64,000 bases of DNA. Origin: Streptomyces sp. WMMC500. Its GTDB lineage: Bacteria > Actinomycetota > Actinomycetes > Streptomycetales > Streptomycetaceae. A program made the translations under genes and the position numbers. The stretch spans positions 7,265,001-7,329,000 of the forward strand of contig NZ_CP114905.1 of the NCBI RefSeq assembly GCF_027497195.1, in the 5' to 3' direction. Every line of letters begins with the position of its first letter. Position 1 is the first letter of the stretch. Below the pieces are notes generated by a model, which made no database searches, was not told where the DNA came from, and saw only the letters and a list, made by a program, of their open reading frames with translations. This document shows positions 1-11,036 of the stretch, piece after piece.

Positions 1-204
1 CGAACCTCAGCGACAGACTGTCTACGCACGAGTGAACGCAAGGTTCCTCATGACCCGTCCGCAACTCTGAAAGCGCTCATCAGAGCAGCGGGCCGCACGT
101 TTTATTAGTTGTCAGCTCGCGCTCAATAGACCTTCGCTCAAATGTCGTTGGGGAATGACCGATACCCGGTTCCCTACCTGCCGGTAAGTCATAGAGTCGA
201 AAGC

Positions 205-1638
205 ATGCGCCGAGCGAAGATTGTCTGCACCCTGGGTCCCGCGACCGACACATACGACCAGATCAAGGGCTTGGTCGAGGCGGGAATGGACGTCGCCAGG
301 TTCAATCTCAGCCATGGCACTTACGCTGAGCACGAAGAGCGCTACGCACGGGTGCGGAAGGCCGCGGACGAAACGGGGCGCAGCGTCGGCGTGCTCGCCG
401 ACCTTCAGGGCCCGAAGATCCGTCTGGGCACCTTCCGGGAAGGTCCTGTATTTCTCGAACGGGGCGATGAATTCACCATCAGCGTCGAGCCCGTCGAAGG
501 CGACCGCCAGTGCTGCGGCACGACGTACCCCGGGCTGGCCGCCGACGTCGCGCGGGGCGAGCGGATCCTCGTCGACGACGGCCGCGTCACCCTGGAGGTG
601 ACCGCCGTGGACGGGCCCCGGGTCCGCACCATCGTCATCGAGGGCGGCATGGTCTCCGACAACAAGGGCCTCAACCTGCCCGGCGTCGCCGTCTCCGTCC
701 CCGCGCTCTCCGACAAGGACCGCGACGACCTGCGCTGGGCGCTGCGCACGGGCGCGGACGTCATCGCGCTGTCCTTCGTACGCTCCGGGCAGGACGTCCG
801 CGACGTCCACCGGATCATGGACGAGGAGGGCCGGCGGGTCCCGGTGATCGCCAAGGTGGAGAAGCCGCAGGCGGTCGAGAACCTGGACGGCATCGTCGAC
901 GCCTTCGACGGGCTCATGGTGGCCCGCGGCGACCTCGGCGTGGAAATGCCGCTGGAGCAGGTGCCGATGGTGCAGAAGCGGGCGGTGAAGCTCGCCAAGC
1001 GGAACGCCAAGCCGGTCATCGTCGCCACGCAGATGCTCGAATCGATGATCGAGGCGTCCCGGCCGACGCGCGCGGAGGCGTCCGACGTCGCCAACGCGGT
1101 GATGGACGGCACGGACGCGGTGATGCTGTCCGGCGAGACGAGCGTCGGCAAGTACCCGATCCAGACGGTGCGGACGATGGGCCGGATCGTCGCGGCGGCC
1201 GAGGAGGAGATGCTCGCCAAGGGCCTGCCGCCGCTGACCGAGCGCAGCAAGCCGCGCACGCAGGGCGGCGCGGTGGCGCGCGCGGCGGCGGAGATCGGCG
1301 ACTTCCTCGGAGCGCGCTATCTGGTGGCGTTCACGCAGTCCGGCGACACCGTGCGGCGGCTGTCGCGCTACCGCTCGCCGATCCCGGTGCTGGCCTTCAC
1401 CCCGGACCCGGCGACGCGCAGCCAGCTCAACCTGACGTGGGGCGTGGAGACGTTCCTCGGCCCGATGGTGCAGACGACCGACGAGATGGTGGCGCAGGTC
1501 GACGAGCAGTTGCTGAAGATCGGCCGCTGCCGCGAGGGCGACGTGGTCGTGATCACCGCCGGCAGCCCGCCCGGCATCCCGGGCTCGACCAACCTCGTCC
1601 GCGTCCACCACATCGGCGAGGACGACCCCGCAAGCTGA
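205..1638 (+). CDS. pyk: Pyruvate kinase
   Basis: Cytosolic glycolytic enzyme that converts phosphoenolpyruvate and ADP to pyruvate and ATP. The 477-residue product is full length for the family. It starts MRRAKIVCTLGP, the usual actinobacterial N-terminus, so the ATG at 205 is preferred over an in-frame ATG at 142. The barrel core is interrupted by the B domain (about residues 70-170). The family signature VIAKVEKPQAVEN (about 214-226) carries the catalytic lysine region, and MVARGDLGVE (238-247) holds metal/PEP ligands. The C-terminal alpha/beta regulatory domain is intact. No convincing Shine-Dalgarno or promoter is visible upstream. polA lies convergently downstream. Identity is very secure. 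Confidence 0.97.
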   Translation: MRRAKIVCTLGPATDTYDQIKGLVEAGMDVARFNLSHGTYAEHEERYARVRKAADETGRSVGVLADLQGPKIRLGTFREGPVFLERGDEFTISVEPVEGDRQCCGTTYPGLAADVARGERILVDDGRVTLEVTAVDGPRVRTIVIEGGMVSDNKGLNLPGVAVSVPALSDKDRDDLRWALRTGADVIALSFVRSGQDVRDVHRIMDEEGRRVPVIAKVEKPQAVENLDGIVDAFDGLMVARGDLGVEMPLEQVPMVQKRAVKLAKRNAKPVIVATQMLESMIEASRPTRAEASDVANAVMDGTDAVMLSGETSVGKYPIQTVRTMGRIVAAAEEEMLAKGLPPLTERSKPRTQGGAVARAAAEIGDFLGARYLVAFTQSGDTVRRLSRYRSPIPVLAFTPDPATRSQLNLTWGVETFLGPMVQTTDEMVAQVDEQLLKIGRCREGDVVVITAGSPPGIPGSTNLVRVHHIGEDDPAS

Positions 1639-1926
1639 CGGGACGGGGTCCGGTCGCCCGCGTCGGAGACGGCCGGGCGGAACGAGAATCGCGCCGGCGC
1701 CGGCTCGCGCTCCTGCACCACGCCGCGTCCGCCCGCCGCAGGCGGCGCGGTACGCGCCGCGGCAGGCACGTGCCTGCTCGCGCCCCGGCACCGGCGAGCG
1801 CTCGTTCCCACCCGGCTGAGCGGCACCCGCGCGCCTCCGTGCCTTCGGCGGAGCGACAGTCCTGCGGCTCCCACGCAACCGACCGCCGCGGACTGCGGTT
1901 TCCTGCCCGCGCCGGGGGAGAGGCGC

Positions 1927-4659
1927 TCAGTGGGCGGCCGACTCCCAGTCCGCCCCCACGCCCACCGCCACGTCCAGCGGCGCCCGCAGGGCCACCGCGC
2001 CGGCCATCTCGCGCCGCACCAGCTCCTCCACGCTCTCGCGCTCGCCCGGCGCCACCTCCAGCACGACTTCGTCGTGCACCTGCAGCAGCAGCCGCGTCTG
2101 CAGCGACGCCGCCGTCAGCGCCCGGTCCACCCGCAGCATCGCGAGCTTCACGATGTCCGCCGCCGTGCCCTGGATCGGCGCGTTGAGCGCCATCCGCTCG
2201 GCCATCTCGCGCCGCTGGCGGTTGTCGCTGTTCAGGTCGGGGAGATACCGGCGGCGGCCGAACATCGTCTCCGTGTAGCCCGTCGCCCGGGCCTCGTCCA
2301 CCACGCGGCGCAGATAGTCCCGTACGCCGCCGAAGCGCTCGAAGTAGTTCTCCATCAGCTTGCGGGCCTCGGCCGCCTCGATGCCGAGCTGCTGCGAGAG
2401 GCCGAACGCGGACAGCCCATAGGCCAGCCCGTACGACATCGCCTTGATCTTCCGCCGCATCTCGGCCTCGACCTCGGTGCGGGGGACTGCGAACACCTGC
2501 GAGGCGACGGTGTCGTGCAGGTCCTCGCCGGAGGCGAACGCCTCGATCAGGCCCTCGTCCTCCGACAGATGGGCCATCACACGCAGCTCGATCTGGCTGT
2601 AGTCGGCGGTCAGGAGCGACTCGTACCCCGCGCCGACGACGAAGCCGCGCCGGATCGCCCGGCCCTCGTCCGTGCGGATGGGCACGTTCTGCAGGTTCGG
2701 GTCCGTGGAGGAGAGCCGGCCGGTGGCGGCGACGGTCTGGCTGAACGTGGTGTGGATCCGGCCGTCCGCCGCGATGGTCTTGATCAGGCCCTCGACGGTG
2801 GAGCGCAGCCGGGCCTGCTCGCGGTGGCGCAGCATGATGACCGGCAGCTCGTGGTCGGTCTGGGTGGCCAGCCAGGCCAGCGCGTCGGCGTCCGTGGTGT
2901 AGCCCGTCTTGGTCTTCTTGGTCTTCGGCAGGCCCAGTTCGCCGAAGAAGACCTCCTGCAACTGCTTGGGCGAGCCGAGGTTGAACTCGTGCCCCACCGC
3001 GTCGTGCGCCTCCCGGACGGCCTGCTGCACGGCGCCGGCGAACTGCTCCTCCATGGCCTCCAGATGGGCCCGGTCGACGGCGACGCCGGCCCGCTCCATC
3101 CCGGCCAGCACCGCGGAGACCGGCAGCTCCATGTCGCGCAGCAGCTCCGCCGCGCCGACCTGCGCCAGCTTCTCCGACAGCGCCTCGCCGAGGTCCAGGA
3201 CCGTACGGGCCGTGCGCATCAGCGCGTCCCGCTCGGCCGCCTCCTGGTCGCCCTCCTCGCCGTCGAGGCCCAGCTCGAGCTGCCCGTCGGCGGCCGGGGG
3301 CTCCAACTCGCGGCCCAGGTAGGCGATCGACAGCGCGTCGAGCGCGAAGGTGCGCCGGCCGGGGGTGACCAGATAGGCGGCCAGGGCGGTGTCCATCGCC
3401 ACGCCCTCGACCGTCCAGCCGTGCTCGGCGAAGACGCGCATGGCGCTCTTGGCGTCGTGGACCGTCTTGGGGCTGGCGGCGTCCGCGAGCCAGCCCGCGA
3501 ACGCTCCCTCGTCCGCCGCGTCCAGCCGGGCCGGGTCGAACCACGCGGCCGGCCCCCCGGCGGTGGCCAGCGCGACTTCGGTGACGCTGCCGACGCCGAG
3601 CTGCCAGGTGCCGACGGTGGCCACGCCGAGCGGGCCCGAGCCGTGCTCGGCGAGCCACGGCGCCAGCTCGCCGGTCTCCAGCACCCGGCCGTCCACCTGC
3701 ACGCCCGGCTCGGGCTCGGCCTCCGCCTCGGCGGCGCCCGGGTCGGCGTTGAACAGCCGCTCGCGGAAGTTCGGGTTGCGGAACTCCAGCGCGTCCATGA
3801 CGACCTGGAGCGACGTCCGGTCGTACGGCCTGCGCTCCAGAGCCTCGGGCCGGGCCGGCAGCTCGACGGTGCGGTCCAGCTCGGTGAGCCGGCGGTTGAG
3901 CTTCACCGCGTCCAGATGGTCGCGCAGGTTCTGCCCGGCCTTGCCCTTGACCTCCTCGGCCCGCTCGGCCAGCTCAGCGAACGACCCGAACTGCCTGATC
4001 CACTTGGCCGCGGTCTTCTCGCCGACGCCCGGGATGCCCGGCAGGTTGTCGGAGGGGTCGCCGCGCAGGGCGGCGAAGTCCGGGTACTGCGCGGGCGTCA
4101 GGCCGTACCGCTCCTCGACCTTCTCCGGGGTGAAGCGGGTCAGCTCGGAGACGCCCTTGGTGGGATACAGCACCGTCACGTGGTCGGAGACGAGCTGGAA
4201 GGAATCCCGGTCGCCGGTGACGATCAGCACCTCGAACCCCGCCGCCTCGGCCTGCGTGGCCAGCGTGGCGATCACGTCGTCCGCCTCGAAGCCCTCGACG
4301 GCGAAGCGCGGCACGTTCATCGCGTCGAGCAGCTCGCCGATCAGCTCGACCTGGCCCCGGAAGTCGTCGGGCGTCGACGACCTGTTCGCCTTGTACTCCG
4401 CGAACTCCGCGCTGCGCCAGGTCTTGCGCGAGACGTCGAAGGCGACGGCCAGGTGCGTCGGCGCCTCGTCACGCAACGTGTTCGACAGCATCGACGTGAA
4501 GCCGTAGATCGCATTGGTGACCTGCCCGCTGGTGGTGGAGAAGTTCTCCGCGGGCAGCGCGAAGAACGCCCGGTATGCCAGGGAATGTCCGTCCAGCAGC
4601 ATCAGGCGGGGGCTGCCGGGGCTGCGGGGGTCAGGGGGTTTCGATGCGTTCTCAGCCAC
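1927..4659 (-). CDS. polA: DNA polymerase I
   Basis: Repair and Okazaki-fragment-processing polymerase. The product is 910 residues from a GTG start at 4659 (VAENASKPPDP), the usual Streptomyces start. Longer upstream readings run through an inverted repeat and are not believed. The N-terminal 5'-3' nuclease begins LMLLDGHSLAYRAFF. The middle 3'-5' exonuclease-like domain looks degenerate, as is usual in actinobacteria. The polymerase domain has motif A TADYSQIELRVMAHLS, motif B RRKIKAMSYGLAYG and motif C LLQVHDEVVLEV. The gene is divergent from the YdeP-type oxidoreductase across 97 bp filled by a long inverted repeat. Confidence 0.97.
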   Translation of the reverse strand: MAENASKPPDPRSPGSPRLMLLDGHSLAYRAFFALPAENFSTTSGQVTNAIYGFTSMLSNTLRDEAPTHLAVAFDVSRKTWRSAEFAEYKANRSSTPDDFRGQVELIGELLDAMNVPRFAVEGFEADDVIATLATQAEAAGFEVLIVTGDRDSFQLVSDHVTVLYPTKGVSELTRFTPEKVEERYGLTPAQYPDFAALRGDPSDNLPGIPGVGEKTAAKWIRQFGSFAELAERAEEVKGKAGQNLRDHLDAVKLNRRLTELDRTVELPARPEALERRPYDRTSLQVVMDALEFRNPNFRERLFNADPGAAEAEAEPEPGVQVDGRVLETGELAPWLAEHGSGPLGVATVGTWQLGVGSVTEVALATAGGPAAWFDPARLDAADEGAFAGWLADAASPKTVHDAKSAMRVFAEHGWTVEGVAMDTALAAYLVTPGRRTFALDALSIAYLGRELEPPAADGQLELGLDGEEGDQEAAERDALMRTARTVLDLGEALSEKLAQVGAAELLRDMELPVSAVLAGMERAGVAVDRAHLEAMEEQFAGAVQQAVREAHDAVGHEFNLGSPKQLQEVFFGELGLPKTKKTKTGYTTDADALAWLATQTDHELPVIMLRHREQARLRSTVEGLIKTIAADGRIHTTFSQTVAATGRLSSTDPNLQNVPIRTDEGRAIRRGFVVGAGYESLLTADYSQIELRVMAHLSEDEGLIEAFASGEDLHDTVASQVFAVPRTEVEAEMRRKIKAMSYGLAYGLSAFGLSQQLGIEAAEARKLMENYFERFGGVRDYLRRVVDEARATGYTETMFGRRRYLPDLNSDNRQRREMAERMALNAPIQGTAADIVKLAMLRVDRALTAASLQTRLLLQVHDEVVLEVAPGERESVEELVRREMAGAVALRAPLDVAVGVGADWESAAH

Positions 4660-4663
4660 GGAT

Positions 4664-4722
4664 CCGATCCTGCCATGCCGCACCGACAACGGAGCCGTGA
4701 CGGTGCGGCATGGCAGGATCGG
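4664..4722. repeat. 22-bp-arm perfect inverted repeat between polA and the YdeP gene
   Basis: Left arm 4664-4685 (starts CCGATCCTGCCATG) and right arm 4701-4722 (ends CATGGCAGGATCGG) are perfect reverse complements over 22 bp, with a 15-nt spacer. The element sits 5 bp upstream of the polA start and 34 bp upstream of the oxidoreductase start, so it fills most of the divergent promoter region. It could be a regulator-binding site, a transcript hairpin acting on either leader, or a transcription boundary. The sequence alone does not decide. Confidence 0.85.
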
Positions 4723-4756
4723 TCCCGTACGCCCGACACGAGAAAGGGTGACCGCC

Positions 4757-7087
<2,331 letters not shown>

Positions 7088-7105
7088 AGGACGGAGCCGG
7101 CGCCC

Positions 7106-7558
7106 ATGGGCGAGCACACCACGACGAAGTTCCCCCAGGAGATCCTCGACGAGTTCGCCGGCGTCGGCGTCGACCTGGAGAAGCTCTTCTCCGCCGGCGC
7201 CCTCGGGCAGCGCATGGGCCTCAGGGTGCTGGAAGCGGCGCCCGAGCGGGTCGTGGGCACCCTGCCGGTGGAGGGCAACACCCAGCCCTACGGGCTGCTG
7301 CACGGCGGCGCCTCCGCCGTGCTCGCCGAGACGCTCGGCTCCGTCGGCGCGATGCTGCACGGCGGCCCGGCGAAGCTCGCGGTCGGCGTCGACCTCAACT
7401 GCACCCACCACCGGGGCGCGCGCTCCGGCGTGGTCACGGGCGTGGCCACGCCGGTGCACCGCGGCCGGTCCACCGCGACGTACGAGATCGTCGTCAGCGA
7501 CGAGGAGGGCCGCCGGGTGTGCACCGCACGGCTCACCTGCCTGCTGCGCGACGCCTGA
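7106..7558 (+). CDS. PaaI-family hotdog-fold thioesterase
   Basis: A 150-residue single hotdog domain, the normal length for PaaI/YdiI-type acyl-CoA thioesterases. The HGG motif (66-68) in GLLHGGASAVLAET gives the oxyanion-hole and catalytic acidic region of the family. Such enzymes hydrolyse aromatic or other acyl-CoAs; the substrate cannot be told from sequence. An upstream GGACGGAG serves as ribosome binding site. It follows the YdeP gene by 18 bp on the same strand, suggesting a two-gene transcript. Confidence 0.88.
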   Translation: MGEHTTTKFPQEILDEFAGVGVDLEKLFSAGALGQRMGLRVLEAAPERVVGTLPVEGNTQPYGLLHGGASAVLAETLGSVGAMLHGGPAKLAVGVDLNCTHHRGARSGVVTGVATPVHRGRSTATYEIVVSDEEGRRVCTARLTCLLRDA

Positions 7559-7928
7559 CCCGCGGCCGGCCGGGATCACGGCGGCGACCGCGGCGCGCGG
7601 CACGGACCCGGGGATGAGAAGCTCATGAGAACCGCTCACCCACTACGCTCAGACGCACCGCCCCCGGGACCCGTCCCTCTCATCCCGCTCTCAGGGTTCT
7701 CAGCACCCCCTCACCCCTGGTGGCGCCGACGCCCCGTGCGGAATTCACCCGTCCGGGCGGTGCGAAGCAGTGCTCCGTACGGGACGCCGCAGGTCTGCGC
7801 GGGCCGTCCGAGGGCGCTGTGACCAGCGCCACGCCGCATCAATCAAACTGGCTATGACCTGCACGTTTAGTGAACATGCCGCTCGGGTACGTTGCCCGTC
7901 TCACAAACGCCTTCTAGCCTCGGGGCGC
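7559..7928. other. 370-bp intergenic region, no gene seen
   Basis: This stretch separates the thioesterase from the sulfation operon and must carry that operon's promoter and leader. Its right half (about 7840-7900) is noticeably more AT-rich than the surroundings, as expected near a promoter. I could not match a clean -35/-10 pair or a good hairpin. An open frame reading into the sulfotransferase from 7770 lacks the protein character of the gene proper. Confidence 0.5.
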
Positions 7929-9296
7929 ATGAACCTCCTCCGGAAGCTGAATCACAAGCTCGGCGCAACCACGGGTTTCGAGATCCGTAAGGCCGGGCTG
8001 CCGCACGTGCCTGCCCCGAAATCCGCCGGGGCCAAGGAGCCCGCCGAGCCGAAACCGGCCACGCAGGTCGCGTACCGCCCCCCGGAGGATCCCGAAGTCG
8101 ACCGGCTGCTCCGGCGGCCCGTGTTCATCATGTCGCCGGTGCGCTCCGGCTCCACCCTGCTGCGCCTGCTCCTCAACGCGCACTCGCGTCTGCACTCGGC
8201 GCACGAGCTCCACTTCCGCCGGCTGGAGGTCAACGCCAGCACCAAGCTCGCCGAGCGCGCCATGGCGGAGCTGGGCCTGGAGCGCGGCGACCTGGAGCAC
8301 CTGATCTGGGACCGGGTGCTCCACCGCGAGCTGGTCCGCTCCGGCAAGGACTTCCTGGTGGAGAAGACGCCCAGCAACACCTTCGCGTACAAGCGCATCG
8401 CCGCCTGCTGGCCCGACGCCCGCTTCATCTTCCTGCTCCGCCACCCCGCCTCCATCGCCCGCTCCTGGTACGAGGCCGACCCGGAGAAGCGCACCGAGGA
8501 GGAGGCCGCCCTCGACGCGCTGCGCTACATGCGCGCCACCGAACGCGCCCGCCAGGCCCTGCCGGGACACGTCGTGCGCTACGAGGAGCTGACCGACGAC
8601 CCCGAGTCCGCCATGAAGGCCATCTGCTCCTACCTGGAGATCGACTTCGAGCCGGGCATGCTCGACTACGGCTCCCAGACCCAGACCAGCTACAAGAAGG
8701 GCCTGGGCGACTGGAAGGACAAGATCCGCAGCGGCCAGGTGCAGGCCGGCCGCGCGCTGCCCTCCGAGAAGGAGATCCCCGAGCCGCTGCGTGAGATCAG
8801 CGCCGCCTGGGGCTACCTCGCGGGCCAGGGGCCGGACACCACGGCGGCCACGGCCGCCGCCCGCGAGCCGCACGCCGAGATCGCGGAGGTCTGGCCCCGC
8901 GACGGCGCCGTACGCCTCACCGGCAGCCTGCACGGCGTCCCCGAGGGCGGCGACGGCCCCTGGACGGTGCTCCTCGTCCGGCGCGACCACGAGGACCAGC
9001 AGTTGCGCTACCCGGCGGAGCTGTCGGACGGCGGCTTCGACGTCACCGTGCCCGTGGCCGACCTGACGCCCGCGGGTCTTTCGACCCCGGCCCAGTGGGA
9101 CATCCACCTGGCCGCCGGCGAGGGCGACGCGGAGGTCCGGCTGCGCGCGGGCCGCCACCTCGACGGGATCACCGGCAAGAAGAACATCATGGTCTTCCCC
9201 GGCCAGCCCGCCCAGGTCGACGGCGCCGACGTCGAGGTCAAGCCGTACTACACGATCAAGGACAACCTCTCCGTCGAGGTACTGCCGGCCTCATGA
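7929..9296 (+). CDS. PAPS-dependent sulfotransferase with C-terminal beta-rich extension
   Basis: A 455-residue sulfotransferase that should transfer sulfate from PAPS to a carbohydrate or lipid-linked acceptor. The 5'-phosphosulfate loop SPVRSGSTL (69-77) follows a short basic N-terminus. The 3'-phosphate motif is FLLRHPASIARSW. A conserved acidic region RYEELTDDPE lies before the end of the core (about residue 300). The remaining 150 or so residues, ending in PYYTIKDNLSVEVLP, form a second beta-rich domain not needed for sulfotransfer, perhaps for acceptor recognition. The ATG at 7929 is the first start giving a normal sulfotransferase N-terminus. The stop overlaps the next start (ATGA). 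The following cysC, cysD and cysN would supply PAPS. Confidence 0.88.
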   Translation: MNLLRKLNHKLGATTGFEIRKAGLPHVPAPKSAGAKEPAEPKPATQVAYRPPEDPEVDRLLRRPVFIMSPVRSGSTLLRLLLNAHSRLHSAHELHFRRLEVNASTKLAERAMAELGLERGDLEHLIWDRVLHRELVRSGKDFLVEKTPSNTFAYKRIAACWPDARFIFLLRHPASIARSWYEADPEKRTEEEAALDALRYMRATERARQALPGHVVRYEELTDDPESAMKAICSYLEIDFEPGMLDYGSQTQTSYKKGLGDWKDKIRSGQVQAGRALPSEKEIPEPLREISAAWGYLAGQGPDTTAATAAAREPHAEIAEVWPRDGAVRLTGSLHGVPEGGDGPWTVLLVRRDHEDQQLRYPAELSDGGFDVTVPVADLTPAGLSTPAQWDIHLAAGEGDAEVRLRAGRHLDGITGKKNIMVFPGQPAQVDGADVEVKPYYTIKDNLSVEVLPAS

Positions 9297-10474
9297 AGAT
9301 CCGCTATCTGCTGATGCACGCCTACGGCACGGGCGGGACCATCCGCACCGTGTTCAACCAGGCCGGTTCCATGGCCGCCGCGGGCCACGACGTCGAGATC
9401 GCCAGCATGCAGCGCGGCCGCGACGAGCCTCACTTCCCCCTCCACCCCGACGTCACCGTCACCACCCTGGTGGACCAGCGCCCCGGCGCCCGCGAGGCGG
9501 AGCTGGCCGCGGCGGGCCCCCGGGCCGCGGAGAAGCGCGTCGAGCGGGAGGGCCAGCCGCCCCGGCACATCCCGCCCGGGGAGTTCGCGTACGAGCGCTA
9601 CAACCGCCACATCGAGGACACCGTCATCGGCTGGCTGGAGCGGCAGAGCGACGCCGTGATCGTCCCGACCCGCCCCGGGCTGAACTTCCTGACGGCCAGG
9701 TTCACGCCCCGCTCCTGCCGGAAGATCGCCCAGGAGCACATGAACCTGGGCACGCACCCGGCGGACATCCGCGCCGCCATCCAGCGCGAGTACCCCCGCT
9801 TCGACGCCGTCGCCGTCCTCACCCACGGTGACCGCGAGGACTACCAGGAGCTGCTCCCCGACACCCGCGTCGTGCGCATCCCCAACGCCGTGCACACCGG
9901 GGAGAAGAAGCTCACCACCTACGCCAACCACATCGCCGTGGCCGCCGGCAGGCTCTTCCCGCAGAAGGGCTTCGACATGCTGATCCCGGCGTGGGCGCAG
10001 CTCGTGGAGAAGTTCCCCGACTGGCAGTTGCGTATCTTCGGCACCGGCGAGAAGAAGGCCGAGCTGCGCCGTCTGATCAACGAGAACCACCTCTACAACC
10101 ACGTCTTTCTGATGGGGCACACGCACAAACTGGACGACGAACTTGCGAGAGCGTCCTTTTATGTGCTCAGCTCGCGGTTCGAGGGTTTGCCCATGGTGAT
10201 GATCGAATCGATGACCCACGGACTCCCCGTGGTGAGCTTCGACTGTCCGACGGGCCCCGCCGACGTGCTCACCCACGGGAAGGACGGCCTGCTGGTGCGC
10301 CGCAAGGACGTGGACGGGCTCGCCGAGGCCATGGGACAGCTCATGGACGACGAGGGCCTGCGGGCCGACATGGGAGCGGCGGCACTGCAGACGTCGCGCT
10401 CCTACACTCCCGAGGCGGTCCATCCGCAGTGGGAGGCACTGTTCGAGGAGATTCACGGGAGTGGGAGTGCCTGA
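9293..10474 (+). CDS. GT4-family glycosyltransferase
   Basis: A 393-residue retaining GT-B glycosyltransferase. The N-terminal Rossmann domain opens KIRYLLMHAYGTGGTIRTV, containing the glycine loop. The C-terminal nucleotide-sugar domain shows VAAGRLFPQKGFDMLI and the E-x7-E motif EGLPMVMIE with Glu297 and Glu305. It has no signal peptide or membrane segment, so it acts at the cytoplasmic face. It is translationally coupled to the sulfotransferase (ATGA) and overlaps cysC by 14 bp. The product is probably a glycan that the neighbouring enzyme sulfates; donor and acceptor are unknown. Confidence 0.9.
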   Translation: MKIRYLLMHAYGTGGTIRTVFNQAGSMAAAGHDVEIASMQRGRDEPHFPLHPDVTVTTLVDQRPGAREAELAAAGPRAAEKRVEREGQPPRHIPPGEFAYERYNRHIEDTVIGWLERQSDAVIVPTRPGLNFLTARFTPRSCRKIAQEHMNLGTHPADIRAAIQREYPRFDAVAVLTHGDREDYQELLPDTRVVRIPNAVHTGEKKLTTYANHIAVAAGRLFPQKGFDMLIPAWAQLVEKFPDWQLRIFGTGEKKAELRRLINENHLYNHVFLMGHTHKLDDELARASFYVLSSRFEGLPMVMIESMTHGLPVVSFDCPTGPADVLTHGKDGLLVRRKDVDGLAEAMGQLMDDEGLRADMGAAALQTSRSYTPEAVHPQWEALFEEIHGSGSA

Positions 10475-11036
10475 CAACGCACCCGGCGCCGACGACGTAC
10501 ACGCGCGCGGCGCCACGATCTGGCTCACCGGCCTGCCCAGCGCCGGCAAGACGACGCTGGCGCGCGCCTTCGGCGAACGGCTCCGGGCCGCCGGCCACCG
10601 GGTGGAGCTCCTGGACGGCGACGAGATCCGGGAATTCCTCACCGCCGGCCTCGGTTACTCGCGGGAGGACCGCGACACGAACGTGCAGCGCATCGGCTTC
10701 GTCGCCGAACTGCTCGCGTCGCACGGCGTGAAGGTCCTCGTGCCGGTGATCGCCCCGTACGCGGACAGCCGCGAGGCCGTGCGCAAGCGCCACCAGACGG
10801 AGGGTACGACGTATGTGGAGGTGCACGTGGCGACGCCCGTCGACGTCTGCGCCGAGCGCGACGTGAAGGGCCTCTACGCCAAGCAGGCGGCCGGCGAGAT
10901 CTCCGGCCTCACCGGCGTGGACGACCCGTACGAGCCGCCCGCGGCCCCCGATCTGCGCATCCCCACACACGAGCAGAGTGTCGAAGAATCCGCGGCGATG
11001 CTTCACGCCGCACTGGTGGAACGAGGTCTCGCATGA
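10461..11036 (+). CDS. cysC: Adenylylsulfate (APS) kinase
   Basis: Phosphorylates APS at the 3' position to give PAPS. The product is 191 residues from the GTG at 10461; a second GTG at 10467 is possible, and GAGGAG at 10445-10450 fits either. The P-loop GLPSAGKTT (24-32), DGDEIREFL and the RDVKGLYAKQ region are typical. It lies inside a five-gene coupled operon with overlaps at both ends (14 bp with the glycosyltransferase, ATGA with cysD). As no PAPS reductase (cysH) is in the cluster, the PAPS made here is probably meant for sulfotransfer. Confidence 0.95.
   Translation: MGVPDNAPGADDVHARGATIWLTGLPSAGKTTLARAFGERLRAAGHRVELLDGDEIREFLTAGLGYSREDRDTNVQRIGFVAELLASHGVKVLVPVIAPYADSREAVRKRHQTEGTTYVEVHVATPVDVCAERDVKGLYAKQAAGEISGLTGVDDPYEPPAAPDLRIPTHEQSVEESAAMLHAALVERGLA

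Noticed and set aside
205..1638. Duplicate or pseudogene status for pyk
   Set aside because: All catalytic motifs and full length are intact, so there is no sign of decay.
112..1878. 588-codon minus-strand frame opposite pyk
   Set aside because: Antisense shadow of pyk with low-complexity sequence.
7770..7928. N-terminal extension of the sulfotransferase from 7770
   Set aside because: The extra residues are unlike a protein domain and would cover the region expected to hold the promoter.
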